64,000 nucleotides of DNA from Psychrobacter sp. Pi2-52 (GTDB lineage Bacteria; Pseudomonadota; Gammaproteobacteria; Pseudomonadales; Moraxellaceae). How positions within the stretch are numbered: the first letter of the stretch is position 1; each line of letters begins with the position of its first letter. Location of the stretch: NCBI RefSeq assembly GCF_904846705.1, contig NZ_CAJHBS010000011.1, positions 40,904-104,903 on the forward strand, given 5' to 3'. The notes under the pieces are model-generated. The model saw nothing but the letters and a program-made list of their open reading frames with translations. It did no database searches and had not been told where the DNA came from. A program made the position numbers and the translations under genes. Shown here one piece after another: positions 63,925 to 64,000 of the stretch.

Positions 63925-64000
63925 AGACCTCTTGCAAAAGTCATAGGTTAAGCTCGAAATTAACAACACCGGCGAATAGCTTCATTCTAAGATCATAGCG
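63925..64000 (-). mobile_element. Probable IS end with transposase C-terminus (partial)
   Basis: On the minus strand a frame open from the window edge reads RYDLRMKLFAGVVNFELNL and stops at 63941-63943. It is directly followed by CTTTTGCAAGAGGTCTA, which resembles the terminal inverted repeat of IS5-like elements (AGACCTCTTGCAAAAG reading inward). A stop codon hugging a terminal repeat is typical of an insertion sequence. Most of the element is outside the window, so the family is uncertain. Confidence 0.45.

Noticed and set aside
1..64000. CRISPR array, tRNA or rRNA genes
   Set aside because: I saw no regularly spaced direct repeats with unique spacers and no tRNA- or rRNA-like sequence; an automated scan could still find a missed tRNA.

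Overview
The window looks like chromosomal DNA of a gammaproteobacterium of the Moraxellaceae, most likely Psychrobacter. This rests on the AT-leaning base composition, the long RecB and RecC proteins, the prp cluster carrying both acnD/prpF and prpD, and the general gene content; no rRNA marker is present, so the genus is an inference. It is mostly housekeeping and catabolic DNA, with one decaying accessory stretch (about 49.9-55.1 kb) and an unusual right edge (63.6-64.0 kb).

Layout. 1-10.3 kb: recC (5' cut by the window edge), recB and recD, the RecBCD helicase-nuclease. A 12-mer is repeated five times in these genes. 10.4-11.7 kb: hpt and an unknown gene. 12.0-15.3 kb: a CstA-type transporter, a small protein ending in Cys-Cys, and a single-domain ArsA/Get3-like ATPase. 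15.3-20.8 kb: a DUF3482 GTPase and a DUF2868 membrane protein with a sterol-desaturase-type hydroxylase between them, then a divergent SDR. 20.8-33.2 kb (minus strand): the 2-methylcitrate cycle for propionate (prpB, lipoprotein, prpC, acnD, prpF, prpD), interrupted by a yefM-yoeB toxin-antitoxin pair, an ABC exporter and a GNAT with a C-terminal membrane tail. 33.5-36.1 kb: an Nramp-fold transporter lacking the metal motifs, and a LysR regulator. 36.4-38.0 kb: two membrane-anchored proteins sharing a repeated C-terminal motif. 38.2-42.4 kb: a gamma-butyrobetaine-hydroxylase-like dioxygenase and PEP carboxylase. 42.5-49.9 kb: a hydroxyproline degradation cluster (symporter, aldehyde dehydrogenase, deaminase, D-amino-acid dehydrogenase, 2-epimerase) with a divergent PAS-AraC regulator.

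49.9-55.1 kb: a tyrosine integrase, 1.3 kb with no convincing gene, two small exported proteins, a RhuM remnant and a frameshifted mtfA. 55.2-58.4 kb: a TetR gene divergent from a flavin monooxygenase-like gene and a DUF2855 gene, with a double palindromic operator between them. 58.6-63.5 kb: a GDSL esterase, then an ATP-grasp/alpha-E fusion, a transglutaminase-like protein and the Anbu proteasome-like peptidase.

63.6-64.0 kb: the most unusual element. On the minus strand there is a roughly 260-nt structured RNA candidate laid out like a retron msr-msd: terminal a1/a2 pairing with strand-specific G-U wobbles, a TTAGC motif at the end of a1, two short hairpins, one very long hairpin, then a terminator. 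No reverse transcriptase lies downstream of it in the window. A probable IS end starts about 30 bases upstream and runs off the window.
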